From the NCBI GenBank assembly GCA_963844255.1, contig CAWJNP010000025.1, positions 11,865 to 75,864 on the forward strand: a stretch of DNA of 64,000 nt, given 5' to 3'. A model generated the notes under the pieces. That model did no database searches and had not been told where the DNA came from. It was given only the letters and a program-made list of their open reading frames with translations. Position 1 is the stretch's first letter, and every line of letters begins with the position of its first letter. The position numbers and the translations under genes are program-made. Positions 16,740 through 24,941 of the stretch are shown here, piece by piece. The DNA comes from SZAS-79 sp963844255 (GTDB lineage: Bacteria > Pseudomonadota > Gammaproteobacteria > Burkholderiales > SG8-39).

Positions 16740-17123
16740 ATGTTCCATCCCTTTGCCGAATTGCTCGACCTGCGCATTGACGACTGCCGCCCTGGTGCAA
16801 GCACGCTCAGCCTGATCGTCACCAACGATCACCTGAATCCGAACCGGGTCGTGCATGGCGCGGTTGTCTATGCGATGGCCGATACCGGCATGGGCTCGGC
16901 CCTGCACCCCACGCTCGCGGCAGGCGAAATCTGCGCCACCATCGAAATCAAGATGAACTATTTCAAGCCCATCACCGCAGGCCGCCTGACCTGCACGACC
17001 GAAATCGTGAATCGCGGCAAGACGATCGCAAACCTGGAGTCGCGCGTATACCTTGAAGACCTGCTGGTCGCGCAGGCGAACGGCAATTACGCGATCTTCA
17101 CGCCGCGCAAGGTACCGGACTGA
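16740..17123 (+). CDS. PaaI-family hotdog thioesterase
   Basis: This 127-aa hotdog-fold thioesterase has the diagnostic VVHGAVVYAMADTGMG (about residues 36-51) and a second strand KMNYFKPITAGRLTC. The Asp/Glu and His of the HGG-like loop suggest acyl-CoA hydrolysis, probably of aryl- or short-chain acyl-CoA. The ATG at 16740 follows TGGAGACC; a GTG at 16731 in the same frame is a possible alternative. It lies between hisC and a membrane protein on the same strand. Confidence 0.88.
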   Translation: MFHPFAELLDLRIDDCRPGASTLSLIVTNDHLNPNRVVHGAVVYAMADTGMGSALHPTLAAGEICATIEIKMNYFKPITAGRLTCTTEIVNRGKTIANLESRVYLEDLLVAQANGNYAIFTPRKVPD

Positions 17124-17187
17124 TTCCGCGCTGATGAAATTTGGAAACCTGCCCTGGCTGGACAACCGGACGACAAAGGAGGACTGA

Positions 17188-17541
17188 ATGCCCGCCTGGC
17201 TGATACCCGCACTCAAGGCCGTGCTGCCGCATGTGGGGACGATCATCTCTGCCGCGAAGCCCGTGTTTACCAGCAAGGCGCCGGAAGCTGCCGCCAGCCA
17301 GGCATCGCTGTTGCAACAGCAGATCACCGAACTTCAGGCCGCGGCTTCGGGAAACGACACCCACATACGCGCGCTCGCGGCGCAGATCGAGACCACCGTC
17401 GAAGCCCTCGAAAAGGTCGCGACGATTGCGGATGCGCGCCATCGGCGGCTCCAGCTTTACGCCATCTGCGCGGTGCTGCTGTCCTTCGCCGCACTTGGCA
17501 TCTCGATGCTGCTTTTTCTGTCTGCCCGTGGCACTGCTTGA
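17188..17541 (+). CDS. tail-anchored membrane protein with coiled coil
   Basis: This 117-aa protein of unknown function has residues 37-80 rich in Ala, Gln, Glu and Leu, predicted to form a coiled coil (SLLQQQITELQAA). Residues 89-113 are a single membrane helix (ICAVLLSFAALGISMLLFLS). The ATG follows a strong AAAGGAGG. The stop overlaps the next gene's GTG start by 14 bp. The pair probably forms a small membrane complex; nothing identifies its job. Confidence 0.7.
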   Translation: MPAWLIPALKAVLPHVGTIISAAKPVFTSKAPEAAASQASLLQQQITELQAAASGNDTHIRALAAQIETTVEALEKVATIADARHRRLQLYAICAVLLSFAALGISMLLFLSARGTA

Positions 17542-17809
17542 ACGGCTGCGCTGGGCCGTGGCGCCGGTGCAGCAGCGCGGCCTTGCGCTGCTCTGGGGCG
17601 GTTTCACGCTGTTCGCCGCTTCAGGCGCGGTCTCGATGCTCGGCGTGATGCCGGCGGCAGTGAATTATCTTCTTTACGCCGGCATGCTTGCCGGCTGGTC
17701 GATCGCCGCGGCTGGCATGATCGGCTACGTACGCTTCCTGTACGGACAGGCCAGCGCTGAAATGCGCAAGGTGCATGCCGAGCGCATGCAGGACGAGAAG
17801 AAGCAATAG
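17528..17809 (+). CDS. small two-helix membrane protein
   Basis: This 93-aa protein starts at a GTG at 17528, inside the end of the upstream gene in another frame. Two hydrophobic segments are seen (LALLWGGFTLFAASGAVS and LLYAGMLAGWSIAAAGMIGYV), followed by a basic/charged tail (AEMRKVHAERMQDEKKQ). The 14-bp overlap with the previous gene suggests coupled translation. It is unlike any family I recognise. The next gene starts 20 bp later. Confidence 0.6.
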   Translation: MALLERLRWAVAPVQQRGLALLWGGFTLFAASGAVSMLGVMPAAVNYLLYAGMLAGWSIAAAGMIGYVRFLYGQASAEMRKVHAERMQDEKKQ

Positions 17810-17829
17810 AGCAGTCACGGGGAAACGCA

Positions 17830-18696
17830 TTGGCGCTGGTCATCGCAGTACTCAGTTCGTTCTGTTTCGCCATTGGACTGGTGACGGCGCGCGTCGGCCT
17901 GCGCGTGCTCGATACGCGCTCCGGCGCCGCGATCAGCATCCCGACGGCGACCCTGGTGTTCGTGCTGGCCGCGCCGTTTGCGCTCGACACGCGCGGCTTC
18001 GACCTGAATGCCGTGCTGCTGTTCGCCGCGGTGGGCCTGTTCTTTCCGGTCAGCGTCACGCTGCTGACCTTCCGCTCCACCGAACTGCTCGGCCCGACCG
18101 TCACCAGCGCCGTCTCCGGCACCGCGCCGCTGTTTGCGCTCCTCACGGCGAGCCTGTTCCTCGGCGAGAAGGTGCCCGCCGAGGCCTCTGTCTCGGCCGT
18201 GGGAGTGGTCGCGGGCGTGGCCCTGCTTTCATGGAGGAAGGGCGCAGTCCATTCCGGTTTCATCGGCTGGGCCCTGCTCTGGCCGCTGGCGGGGGCGATC
18301 GTTCGGGCGTTTGCGCAGACCGGCGCCAAGGCGGGCCTCCTGCTCTGGTCGAACGCGTTCGCCGCCGGGCTGATCGGGTATCTGGTGTCCTGCTCCGTCG
18401 TGCTGGCCTCCGACCGGATGCGCGGCGCGCGGCGTCCGAAGCCCACGCATCGGGGCCTGGCCTGGTTCGCCGGGACCGGCGTGCTCAACGGCGGTGGGGT
18501 GCTGCTCATGTACTACGCGCTCAGCATGGCGCCGGTGTGGGTGGTCGCGCCGATCATCGCCTCCTACCCGCTGATCACGGCGATCCTCGGGACTGCGCTG
18601 CTGCACGACGAAAAACTCTCGCTGACGATGGCACTCGGGGCCTGCACGACCATCGCCGCAATCGTCTACCTTCTCGTCTCTGCACATCCGGCCTGA
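17830..18696 (+). CDS. EamA/DMT-superfamily transporter
   Basis: This 288-aa integral membrane protein has about ten helices in two EamA repeats (about 1-135 and 145-285). The typical ends are APLFALLTASLFLGEKV and APIIASYPLITAILGTALLHDEK. Members export amino acids or metabolites; the substrate is not predictable. The start is a TTG at 17830 preceded by CGGGGAAA. It lies in a same-strand run with small membrane proteins and a zinc-ribbon protein (6 bp downstream). Confidence 0.88.
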   Translation: MALVIAVLSSFCFAIGLVTARVGLRVLDTRSGAAISIPTATLVFVLAAPFALDTRGFDLNAVLLFAAVGLFFPVSVTLLTFRSTELLGPTVTSAVSGTAPLFALLTASLFLGEKVPAEASVSAVGVVAGVALLSWRKGAVHSGFIGWALLWPLAGAIVRAFAQTGAKAGLLLWSNAFAAGLIGYLVSCSVVLASDRMRGARRPKPTHRGLAWFAGTGVLNGGGVLLMYYALSMAPVWVVAPIIASYPLITAILGTALLHDEKLSLTMALGACTTIAAIVYLLVSAHPA

Positions 18697-18702
18697 ATCG
18701 CC

Positions 18703-19053
18703 ATGGACCACCGTTGCCCCGTCTGCGGGAAGGACATCGACAGGAAGAAGTTCAGCCGCGCGATCGTCTCGACGATGGCGATCGACTGCCCGCACTGCCT
18801 GCGCAAGATCCACCTCAACATCCACCGTGCGGAGGCCGTCCTGGTGCTGGGAAATTTCATTTTTATCGTCGGCTTTGCGACCTTTGCGTGGTGGCTGCAA
18901 AGTCGCGGCCTGGTGCTGGCCATGTTCGGTGCGATCATGGCCGGCGCGCTCCTGCTGCCGCTTCTTGAGCGGGCCTGGCTGCGCGACTGGCCGCGCTATG
19001 CCTTGCCCGCGGACGCCGCGGCGGAAGAACGTTCGAAGGATGGGAAAGTTTGA
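18703..19053 (+). CDS. zinc-ribbon membrane protein
   Basis: This 116-aa protein has Cys-x2-Cys (CPVCG, residues 5-8) and CPHC (29-32), forming a zinc ribbon. Two membrane helices follow (VLGNFIFIVGFATFAWWL and VLAMFGAIMAGALLLPLL), then a basic tail. The family is unknown; such proteins resemble small cytoplasmic-face zinc-binding membrane adaptors. It lies 6 bp after the DMT transporter, so co-transcription is likely. Confidence 0.68.
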   Translation: MDHRCPVCGKDIDRKKFSRAIVSTMAIDCPHCLRKIHLNIHRAEAVLVLGNFIFIVGFATFAWWLQSRGLVLAMFGAIMAGALLLPLLERAWLRDWPRYALPADAAAEERSKDGKV

Positions 19054-19100
19054 GTTTTGTTACAAGACACCGTTGCCTGGTGCGGCGCTCAGGACAATCC

Positions 19101-19120
19101 TGTTGTGCAATCGCACAACA
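19101..19120. promoter_or_regulatory. palindromic operator candidate upstream of metallophosphoesterase
   Basis: The sequence is TGTTGTGC, a 4-base spacer AATC, then GCACAACA: an 8-bp perfect dyad 34 bp before the ATG of the metallophosphoesterase. The 101-bp intergenic region is otherwise free of structure. It could be a repressor operator. Confidence 0.5.
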
Positions 19121-19154
19121 ATTTCAGAACTTCCACAGGGAAGGAGAACGATAG

Positions 19155-21236
19155 ATGATCGATGCCGTACAGCCGGATGCGCCCGCGCGCGGTGCCCGCG
19201 AACCCGTGGGCGCCAAGCTGTTTTCGTTTGCGGTCGTCGCCGACACACATGTCAACGAGCACGAGGAACGCTCCGCCTCGCCGTTCGAAACCAACGCGCG
19301 CGCCAACGGCCGTGCCCGCCATGCGCTGGCCGAGATCGGTGCGCTCGATCCCGCGCCGGCATTCGTCGTCCACCTGGGCGACATCGTCCACCCGATGCCG
19401 GGCCTGCCCGTGTTCGGCGAGGCGGCGCGCCGCTTCAAGGAGATCGCCGCCGCGATCAAGGTGCCGCTGCATCTTGTGCCGGGCAACCACGACGTGGGCG
19501 ACAAAGCCCTCGACTGGATGCCGGCCGACATCGTCACCTCCGGCTATGTTGCCAGTTACCGCGAGACCTTCGGCCGCGATTACTACGCGTTCGACTGCGA
19601 CGTGCTGCGCGGCATCGTGATCGACGCGCAGCTCATGAACTCCGGTCTGCCGGAAGAGACTGAGCAGCGCGCATGGCTGGAGGCCGAATTTTCCGCCAGC
19701 GCCGGCCGACGGGTGTTCGTCTTCCTCCACTACCCCCCCTTCGTGCTCACGGCCGACGAGCGCAGCACCTACGACAACATCGACCAGCCCGCGCGCGCCT
19801 GGCTGCTCGGCCTTTTCGAACGGCACGGAGTCGAGGCGATGTTCGCCGGCCACGTACACAACTTCTGGTACGACGTCCACGCCGGGATCGAGATGTACCT
19901 GCTGCCATCGACCGCGTTCCTCAGACACGATTACAGCGAGTTCTACCGCGTCGACCCGGGCTGCGAGTTCGGGCGCGGCGACACGGGAAAGTTCGGCTAC
20001 TGCGTGGTTGACGTGCACGAGCAGGGCCACGTGATGCGCCTGGTACGCACCGATGGACGTACCCTGCCGCCCGGGCAGGCCTACGCGCCGCGCCGCGTGC
20101 CTCCGCCCGCGAGCGTGAAGAACGCTCCTTTCACCGGCGTCGGCGTCGAACTGCGCCATCCCTGGGCGGAGGTCCTCGACATTCCCTCCACCGGCGGGGT
20201 GCAGGAGTTCGGCCGCAAGCCGGCGCGCAACGACTATCCGGTCATGGCGCTATGGGAAATGGGCGCACGCCTCGTCAAGGTCCCGGACAGCGACCTCACC
20301 CAGGCGCCGGTATGCACGCGCATGCGGCTCATGCATGCAGCGGGCCACCGCTTCATCGTCACCACCCTGGGCGTGCCGCGAGAGGGCGTATCCGTGGCGC
20401 TCGAAGAGGCGCCGGGTCTCGTGGAAGCACTGGAAGTCAACCTGAGCGGGGCAGCGCTCGCGCGCAACGCCGCGCGCCTGGCCGCGTTCCGGGAGAAATT
20501 CAGCATCCCGCTCTACTGGGCCAAGCTGCGGATGCACGAGGACGCGCGCTACGACGGCCAGCACGTCAGCCATTTCATCAAGACGGGACTGATGCCGCAG
20601 GAACTGGACGGCCTTGAGGTGGTAATGCAGAGCGCGGGGGTGCGAGGGCTGTTCGATGGCGTGGTCGTGCGCCTGGATCGCGATGCCGACCTGCTTGCCA
20701 CCGCGTGCCGGCTGGCGGCGTATGCCGCGCAAACGGGCCTGGCCTTGCTCGGCGCGATCAAGCTGACCGATTCGAACATTGCGAAGAGTCGCGATGACGA
20801 CACCGACACCGCGCGGCTGGTCGCCGAAGCCGTGCTCGCCGCGCGTCTCTCGCCGCGGGTACGCTACGTTTTCGATACTTTCATGGACATCGATCGCGGC
20901 TACTTCCCGCGACACGGGTTCATCGACCGGATGTTCAATCCGCGCCCCGCGCTGCGCGCCTACGCCGCTTTCTCGCACCTGCTCGGCAGCGGGGCCGTCG
21001 ACGTCGGGTCCACCGAAACATACGGCCCCGCGCGCCGCACGGGTTTCGGCGTTGGCGAAGAGCGCCACGTCCTCGTGTCGGGTGCGGATCGCGCGACGGC
21101 CGCCGCCCTTGCGGGGCAAGCCCGCGCAAAGGGGCTGCTGGACCTGTGCGCCGGCGAGTACCTCGACCCCGCAGACAAACACGACGCGGCGAAACCGGGA
21201 CTCTGGGTCCTGACGAACGTCGCTACTTCTCCATGA
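19155..21236 (+). CDS. metallophosphoesterase fused to a large C-terminal domain
   Basis: This 693-aa two-part protein has no signal peptide. Residues 22-320 are a calcineurin-like phosphoesterase with all ligand motifs: ADTH (29-32), HLGD (73-76), GNHD (110-113), His192 (FLHYPP) and AGHVHN (231-236). Residues about 340-690 are unlike the usual C-terminal extensions. They have strand-like and helix-like segments with conserved LYWAKLRMHED and FDTFMDIDRGYFPRHGFIDRMFNPRPALRAY, and the end resembles TIM-barrel glycosidase or sugar-binding enzymes (inference). The strong AAGGAG start follows a palindrome. It is translationally coupled to a phytanoyl-CoA-dioxygenase-like gene (ATGA overlap). The phosphodiester substrate is unknown. 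Confidence 0.85.
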   Translation: MIDAVQPDAPARGAREPVGAKLFSFAVVADTHVNEHEERSASPFETNARANGRARHALAEIGALDPAPAFVVHLGDIVHPMPGLPVFGEAARRFKEIAAAIKVPLHLVPGNHDVGDKALDWMPADIVTSGYVASYRETFGRDYYAFDCDVLRGIVIDAQLMNSGLPEETEQRAWLEAEFSASAGRRVFVFLHYPPFVLTADERSTYDNIDQPARAWLLGLFERHGVEAMFAGHVHNFWYDVHAGIEMYLLPSTAFLRHDYSEFYRVDPGCEFGRGDTGKFGYCVVDVHEQGHVMRLVRTDGRTLPPGQAYAPRRVPPPASVKNAPFTGVGVELRHPWAEVLDIPSTGGVQEFGRKPARNDYPVMALWEMGARLVKVPDSDLTQAPVCTRMRLMHAAGHRFIVTTLGVPREGVSVALEEAPGLVEALEVNLSGAALARNAARLAAFREKFSIPLYWAKLRMHEDARYDGQHVSHFIKTGLMPQELDGLEVVMQSAGVRGLFDGVVVRLDRDADLLATACRLAAYAAQTGLALLGAIKLTDSNIAKSRDDDTDTARLVAEAVLAARLSPRVRYVFDTFMDIDRGYFPRHGFIDRMFNPRPALRAYAAFSHLLGSGAVDVGSTETYGPARRTGFGVGEERHVLVSGADRATAAALAGQARAKGLLDLCAGEYLDPADKHDAAKPGLWVLTNVATSP

Positions 21237-22042
21237 GCCCGGATCCCCTGCGCGCAATCACGGCCGAAGAGTGCGTCACCTATGCGCGCGACGGCGTAGT
21301 CTGCCTCACCGGCGTGTTTTCGCGCGAATGGCTTGCGTTCCTAACAGAAGCCACCGAAGAGGCGATGGCGCATCCAGGCCCGCACGCCGAGGAGTACGAG
21401 GCGGCGGACGGCGGCGGGCGGTTCTACGGTGAGGTAGAGACCGCCGAACGCCTCGCGTCGTTCCGACGCTTTGCGCTCGAATCGCCGGCCGCGCAGATCG
21501 CGGGGCAGGTGATGGGCGCGACACGTGTGAACTTTTTCTACGACCAGCTGCTCGTCAAGGAACCCGGCACTTCGGCGCGCACCCCCTGGCACCAGGACCA
21601 GCCCTACTGGGCGGTGAGCGGGCGTCAGGTCTGCTCGCTGTGGCTGCCGCTCGATCCGGTACCGCGCGAGGTGGCGGTCGAATACGTTTGCGGCAGCCAT
21701 GCATGGCCGGAGTTCAGTCCCTATCACTTTGCCAACGGCAGTCCCTATGCCGGTACGGGCCTGCCGCCGCTCCCCGACATCGAGAGGACGCGCGACCGAC
21801 ACAGGATCGTCGCCTTCGACATGCAGCCCGGCGACTGCATGGTGTTCCAGGCGATGGTCGTGCACGGGGCCCCGGGCAATGCGGGCACCGGACGTCGGCG
21901 CGCCCTGTCCACGCGCTGGACCGGGGACGATGCGCGTTACTGCGTGCGCAAAGGCGAGGTCGCGATTCCCACCGCGGATCCCGGCCTCGCGCACGGCGCA
22001 CGCATGGACTGCGCCCGCTTTCCGCTCGTTTGGCAGGCCTGA
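21233..22042 (+). CDS. phytanoyl-CoA dioxygenase family protein
   Basis: This 269-aa Fe(II)/2-oxoglutarate oxygenase has WHQDQPYW, which supplies the first facial-triad pair (His120, Asp122). His211 in MVVHGAPGN is the distal ligand, with Arg about ten residues later (TGRRRAL). The start at 21233 overlaps the metallophosphoesterase stop by 4 bp (ATGA), implying coupled translation and perhaps a shared pathway on a phosphorylated or lipid-like substrate. The PhyH family includes hydroxylases of many alkanoyl and small molecules. Confidence 0.88.
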   Translation: MSPDPLRAITAEECVTYARDGVVCLTGVFSREWLAFLTEATEEAMAHPGPHAEEYEAADGGGRFYGEVETAERLASFRRFALESPAAQIAGQVMGATRVNFFYDQLLVKEPGTSARTPWHQDQPYWAVSGRQVCSLWLPLDPVPREVAVEYVCGSHAWPEFSPYHFANGSPYAGTGLPPLPDIERTRDRHRIVAFDMQPGDCMVFQAMVVHGAPGNAGTGRRRALSTRWTGDDARYCVRKGEVAIPTADPGLAHGARMDCARFPLVWQA

Positions 22043-22089
22043 GCCCTTACGTCTATACAATCGAGCTTCGGCCTTTGAGGAAAAACACC

Positions 22090-22488
22090 ATGGCGCAGAC
22101 AGGCGATACCCATTCGAAGGTGGTCGGCTACATCCTCTGGCTGGTCGGTTTCACCGGCGCGCATCGCTTCTATTTCGGCAAGCCGGTGACCGGAACGATC
22201 TGGTTCTTTACCCTGGGTCTGCTGGGCATCGGCTGGTTGATCGATCTGTTTCTGATTCCGTCGATGGACCGGCAGGCGGACCTTCGGTTTCGCGCGGGCG
22301 ACATCGATTACTCGGTCGCCTGGATCCTGCTGACCTTCCTCGGCCTGCTCGGCATCCACCGGATGTACATGGGTAAATGGATCACCGGCATCCTGTATCT
22401 GCTCACGCTCGGCCTTCTGGGGTTCGGCTGGCTGTACGACTACTGGACGCTCAACGACCAGATCACCATCGCGAATTCCTCGAACTAG
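22090..22488 (+). CDS. TM2-domain membrane protein
   Basis: This 132-aa protein has two TM2-type halves, each with a G-x-H-R-F/M-Y motif (GFTGAHRFYFGKPVTG and GLLGIHRMYMGKWITG) and helix pairs around residues 22-55 and 80-118. TM2 proteins are common and of unknown role in bacteria. It starts at the ATG at 22090 and is followed 32 bp after its stop by a strong bidirectional terminator. Confidence 0.9.
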   Translation: MAQTGDTHSKVVGYILWLVGFTGAHRFYFGKPVTGTIWFFTLGLLGIGWLIDLFLIPSMDRQADLRFRAGDIDYSVAWILLTFLGLLGIHRMYMGKWITGILYLLTLGLLGFGWLYDYWTLNDQITIANSSN

Positions 22489-22520
22489 CCCCCGCGCCCC
22501 GGCGCCCGGACGCAGGCGAT

Positions 22521-22548
22521 AAAAAACCCCGCCGCAGCGGGGTTTTTT
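22521..22548. terminator. bidirectional rho-independent terminator
   Basis: The sequence is AAAAAACCCCG, a 6-nt loop (CCGCAG), then CGGGGTTTTTT. A strong GC stem is flanked by an A-tract and a U-tract, so it works for the TM2 gene on + and the MBL gene on -, which converge here. Confidence 0.95.
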
Positions 22549-22563
22549 GTTGCCATATAAAGC

Positions 22564-23532
22564 TCAGCAGCCGGCCACGCACTTCGCCTTGCCGTCGAAC
22601 TCCATGGTCTTGCCGGACAGCGGAATATGCACCGGCGCCTTGGTGCCCTTGATGAACGCGGCGGTCTTGGTGTTCGGCAGGAGCTTGCCCCCCTCGGTCG
22701 CCTTCTCATTCGCGTGCGAGACGATCACCGTCTTCGGCTTGACGAGGTTGTTCATCACATGTGAAGCCTCGGTCGGCCCGGTGGTGAAGACGTCGCCGAT
22801 GTTCATGACCGCGAGATTCGCCTTGTAGTAGCCATGCACCACGACGTCCTGCTCGGCGGTGATGCCGGTGTCACCCGACAGGTAGACCACAAGGCCGTTG
22901 GTAAAGCGCAACACGTAGCCCGTGGGCGGGCCGGCGTAGGCCGTGAGGCCGTTGTCGGCAAGTCCCTTGCCGAGGTCACCCTCGATGAAGCCCGGGGAGA
23001 TGCCGCTGCTGTGAACCGCCGGCACCGTGGTGATATTCACGCCGCCGACTTTTGCGTTGGCACCGAAGCGCACGAGCTGCACCTTGCTCGGATCGCCGCC
23101 CGCGGCCTTCATCTTGTGCGCGAAGAAGGAGCTGAATTCCGAACCGACCACGATCCTGGCCTTCTTGCCCACCGCGATGTTCACCGAGTTCGAGTTCGGC
23201 GTGGTCTTCACCGAGAAATCCGGCTTGCCGCACTCACCCGCGTTCGCCGAAGGCTGGATCAGGTCGCCGAGATGATCGCCATGCAGGTGGGTCACCAGCA
23301 GCGCGTCGATGTGACCGAGGCGAGGATCTTCGGGGCCACGCACCGTCCGACCGGCGTCGTACAGGATCCGCGTGCCGTCCGGGTCCTCGAAGATCATCGC
23401 GCGATCCAGCGGGCAGAACTCCCCGTCATGGCTGCCCAGCGGCGTGACTTTCACGTTGCCGCCTGCGGCCAGCGCCATGCCTGCCGTGCAGGCCAGCGCA
23501 AGCGCCGTCGAAATCAGTGTCGTCTTTCTCAT
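22564..23532 (-). CDS. exported MBL-fold metal-dependent hydrolase
   Basis: This 322-aa protein has a signal peptide (MRKTTLISTALALACTAGMALA, residues 1-22). The metallo-beta-lactamase motif THLHGDH is at residues 81-87. A later Gly-Asp (LSGDTG) and His (VSHANE) complete the metal site. It resembles UlaG-like or MBL lactonase-type proteins, but without specific clues to the substrate. The start follows GGGAGAGGC. The upstream 300 bp hold its promoter and a palindrome at 23692. Confidence 0.88.
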   Translation of the reverse strand: MRKTTLISTALALACTAGMALAAGGNVKVTPLGSHDGEFCPLDRAMIFEDPDGTRILYDAGRTVRGPEDPRLGHIDALLVTHLHGDHLGDLIQPSANAGECGKPDFSVKTTPNSNSVNIAVGKKARIVVGSEFSSFFAHKMKAAGGDPSKVQLVRFGANAKVGGVNITTVPAVHSSGISPGFIEGDLGKGLADNGLTAYAGPPTGYVLRFTNGLVVYLSGDTGITAEQDVVVHGYYKANLAVMNIGDVFTTGPTEASHVMNNLVKPKTVIVSHANEKATEGGKLLPNTKTAAFIKGTKAPVHIPLSGKTMEFDGKAKCVAGC

Positions 23533-23691
23533 GCCTCTCCCTCTGTATGTTTGGTTGCGCTCTCGCAGGTCTTGCGCCACCCGCAGCTCGCGGCCACCGG
23601 CGTGCGCTCGGCTCAGTGTCTCAGAAAAGTTTCCCTTACGCGATCTTCCGTATTGACTCCGCGGATTCAACCTGCCCCGTCAGCCAACCTT

Positions 23692-23714
23692 GCTGTGCTG
23701 CATCACAGCACAGC
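23692..23714. promoter_or_regulatory. 9-bp palindrome between divergent genes
   Basis: GCTGTGCTG, CATCA, CAGCACAGC: a perfect 9-bp dyad in the 300-bp gap between the MBL gene (-) and the sulfur module (+). It could be an operator for either side. The rest of 23533-23832 shows no gene. Confidence 0.4.
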
Positions 23715-23832
23715 CGCTGCCATCACAGATCAATTCTGACATTCGCCTTGCATCAACCGGATCGCGAACGTGTTGTACGAAATTGAAAATTTCCAACTAG
23801 ACTGCTCGCCAGATTCGCTGTGGAAAAAATGC

Positions 23833-24375
23833 ATGGGCCGAATGATACGCAGGTGCTTACGTGCTGCAACGGCAGCGCTCATTGCAGCGCCTCTCGCGGC
23901 ACTGGCGCAACCCTCGATGAACCTGCGAAGCAATGGCCTGCAACTCTCCGTACGGACCCTGGGCTATGAGCAGGCAGCTTCTTTCTATCTTGCGCGAGGC
24001 GTGCCGGCGGCCCTGGTCGAGCGCTACGCGCGCTCCTGCGTGGTGAACGTTGCACTGCATAGCGATTCCTCCGCGAAGACAATCGCCACCCGGCTCGAAG
24101 ACTGGCGCGTGGAACCGGAGCACGGTACGGCGCAGAAGATCCGCGGCCGCAGCGACTGGCTGCGCGAACTGGATCAAGCCGCAACGGGAACTGCCGCGCG
24201 AATGGCGTTTGAATGGGCTCAGCTCCCGGAGACTGCGGAATTGCATCCCGGTGATTCGATCCAGGGGATGTTATCCGTGCCCATCAATCGGAACAGCGCA
24301 TTCACCCTGTACGTACGCTGGGACTCAGGAGAAAAAGGCAATGAAGCACGGATCCAGAAAATTCGTTGCGACTGA
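23833..24375 (+). CDS. exported protein of unknown function, sulfur-module gene
   Basis: This protein of about 180 aa has a signal peptide ending near ALAQ (about residue 26 of this start). No family is recognised. The mature part has one Cys near the middle (RYARSCVVNVAL) and one at the end (KIRCD). The start is uncertain among ATG codons at 23833 and 23842, and an earlier one at 23770 would give 201 aa. The downstream tlpA starts 35 bp before its stop, so the two genes are coupled. Its neighbours (TlpA, DsrE-like, rhodanese) imply a periplasmic sulfur or thiol role. Confidence 0.68.
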   Translation: MGRMIRRCLRAATAALIAAPLAALAQPSMNLRSNGLQLSVRTLGYEQAASFYLARGVPAALVERYARSCVVNVALHSDSSAKTIATRLEDWRVEPEHGTAQKIRGRSDWLRELDQAATGTAARMAFEWAQLPETAELHPGDSIQGMLSVPINRNSAFTLYVRWDSGEKGNEARIQKIRCD

Positions 24376-24901
24376 ACGTCGCGCCTTTTTGCTCGGCGCA
24401 ATGGGGATCTCCCTGCTCGGCGCGCACAGGGCCCGCGCGGCACAGCCGGACGTATTTGCACGTGTTGGCACGCGCACACAAGCGCCCGACTTTTCGCTAG
24501 AGGACGCCGACCGCAAGTTGTGGCGCCTTTCAGCACTGCGAGACCGGGTGGTGGTGGTGAATTTCTGGGCGAGCTGGTGCCCACCCTGCAGAAAAGAGAT
24601 GGCATCGCTGGATAGCCTGTACCGCGCCGTCGCCCCGAAAGGCGCATTGGTGCTTGGGATCAATGCCGGTGAACCCTGGGAGGCGGTGGCCGCATTTTCC
24701 GCGGCGTTCGATCCTGCGCTCCGATTCCCGCTGCTGATCGACGAAAAAGGAAGCGTGATGCGCGACTGGCAAGTGAACGCGCTGCCATCGACTTACGTCA
24801 TCGATCGCAGCGGCCGGATTGTCCTGCGCGCCCTTGGCGGACGCGATTTCAGCCGCCCGGACGCAATAGAGGACATCACGAAACTTACGGCCGGCGGCTA
24901 G
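24341..24901 (+). CDS. TlpA-like thiol:disulfide reductase
   Basis: This 186-aa exported thioredoxin has a signal with a twin-Arg-like ERRAFLLGAMGISLLG, followed by the mature domain (APDFSLEDADRKLWRLSALRD). The WASWCPPC active site has the Cys pair near residues 82-85. LPSTYVIDRSGRI is the cis-Pro region. It overlaps the end of the previous gene and has a CAGGAGAAAAAG start signal. It probably reduces disulfides or persulfides in the periplasm within this module. Tat export is possible, but the motif is incomplete. Confidence 0.9.
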   Translation: MKHGSRKFVATERRAFLLGAMGISLLGAHRARAAQPDVFARVGTRTQAPDFSLEDADRKLWRLSALRDRVVVVNFWASWCPPCRKEMASLDSLYRAVAPKGALVLGINAGEPWEAVAAFSAAFDPALRFPLLIDEKGSVMRDWQVNALPSTYVIDRSGRIVLRALGGRDFSRPDAIEDITKLTAGG

Positions 24902-24941
24902 AGCCCCGTTAAAACATTTTTCCACCGGAAAGGAGTCTGAA

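Noticed and set aside
14365..16800. 811-codon antisense frame opposite the sulfurtransferase, methyltransferase and hisC
   Set aside because: It has no Shine-Dalgarno, no recognisable domain, and runs over three well-supported genes on the other strand.
17231..17527. Longer N-terminus for the 93-aa membrane protein
   Set aside because: The upstream part of that frame overlaps the previous gene, is Arg/Ser-rich and lacks a Shine-Dalgarno; the GTG at 17528 gives a clean membrane protein.
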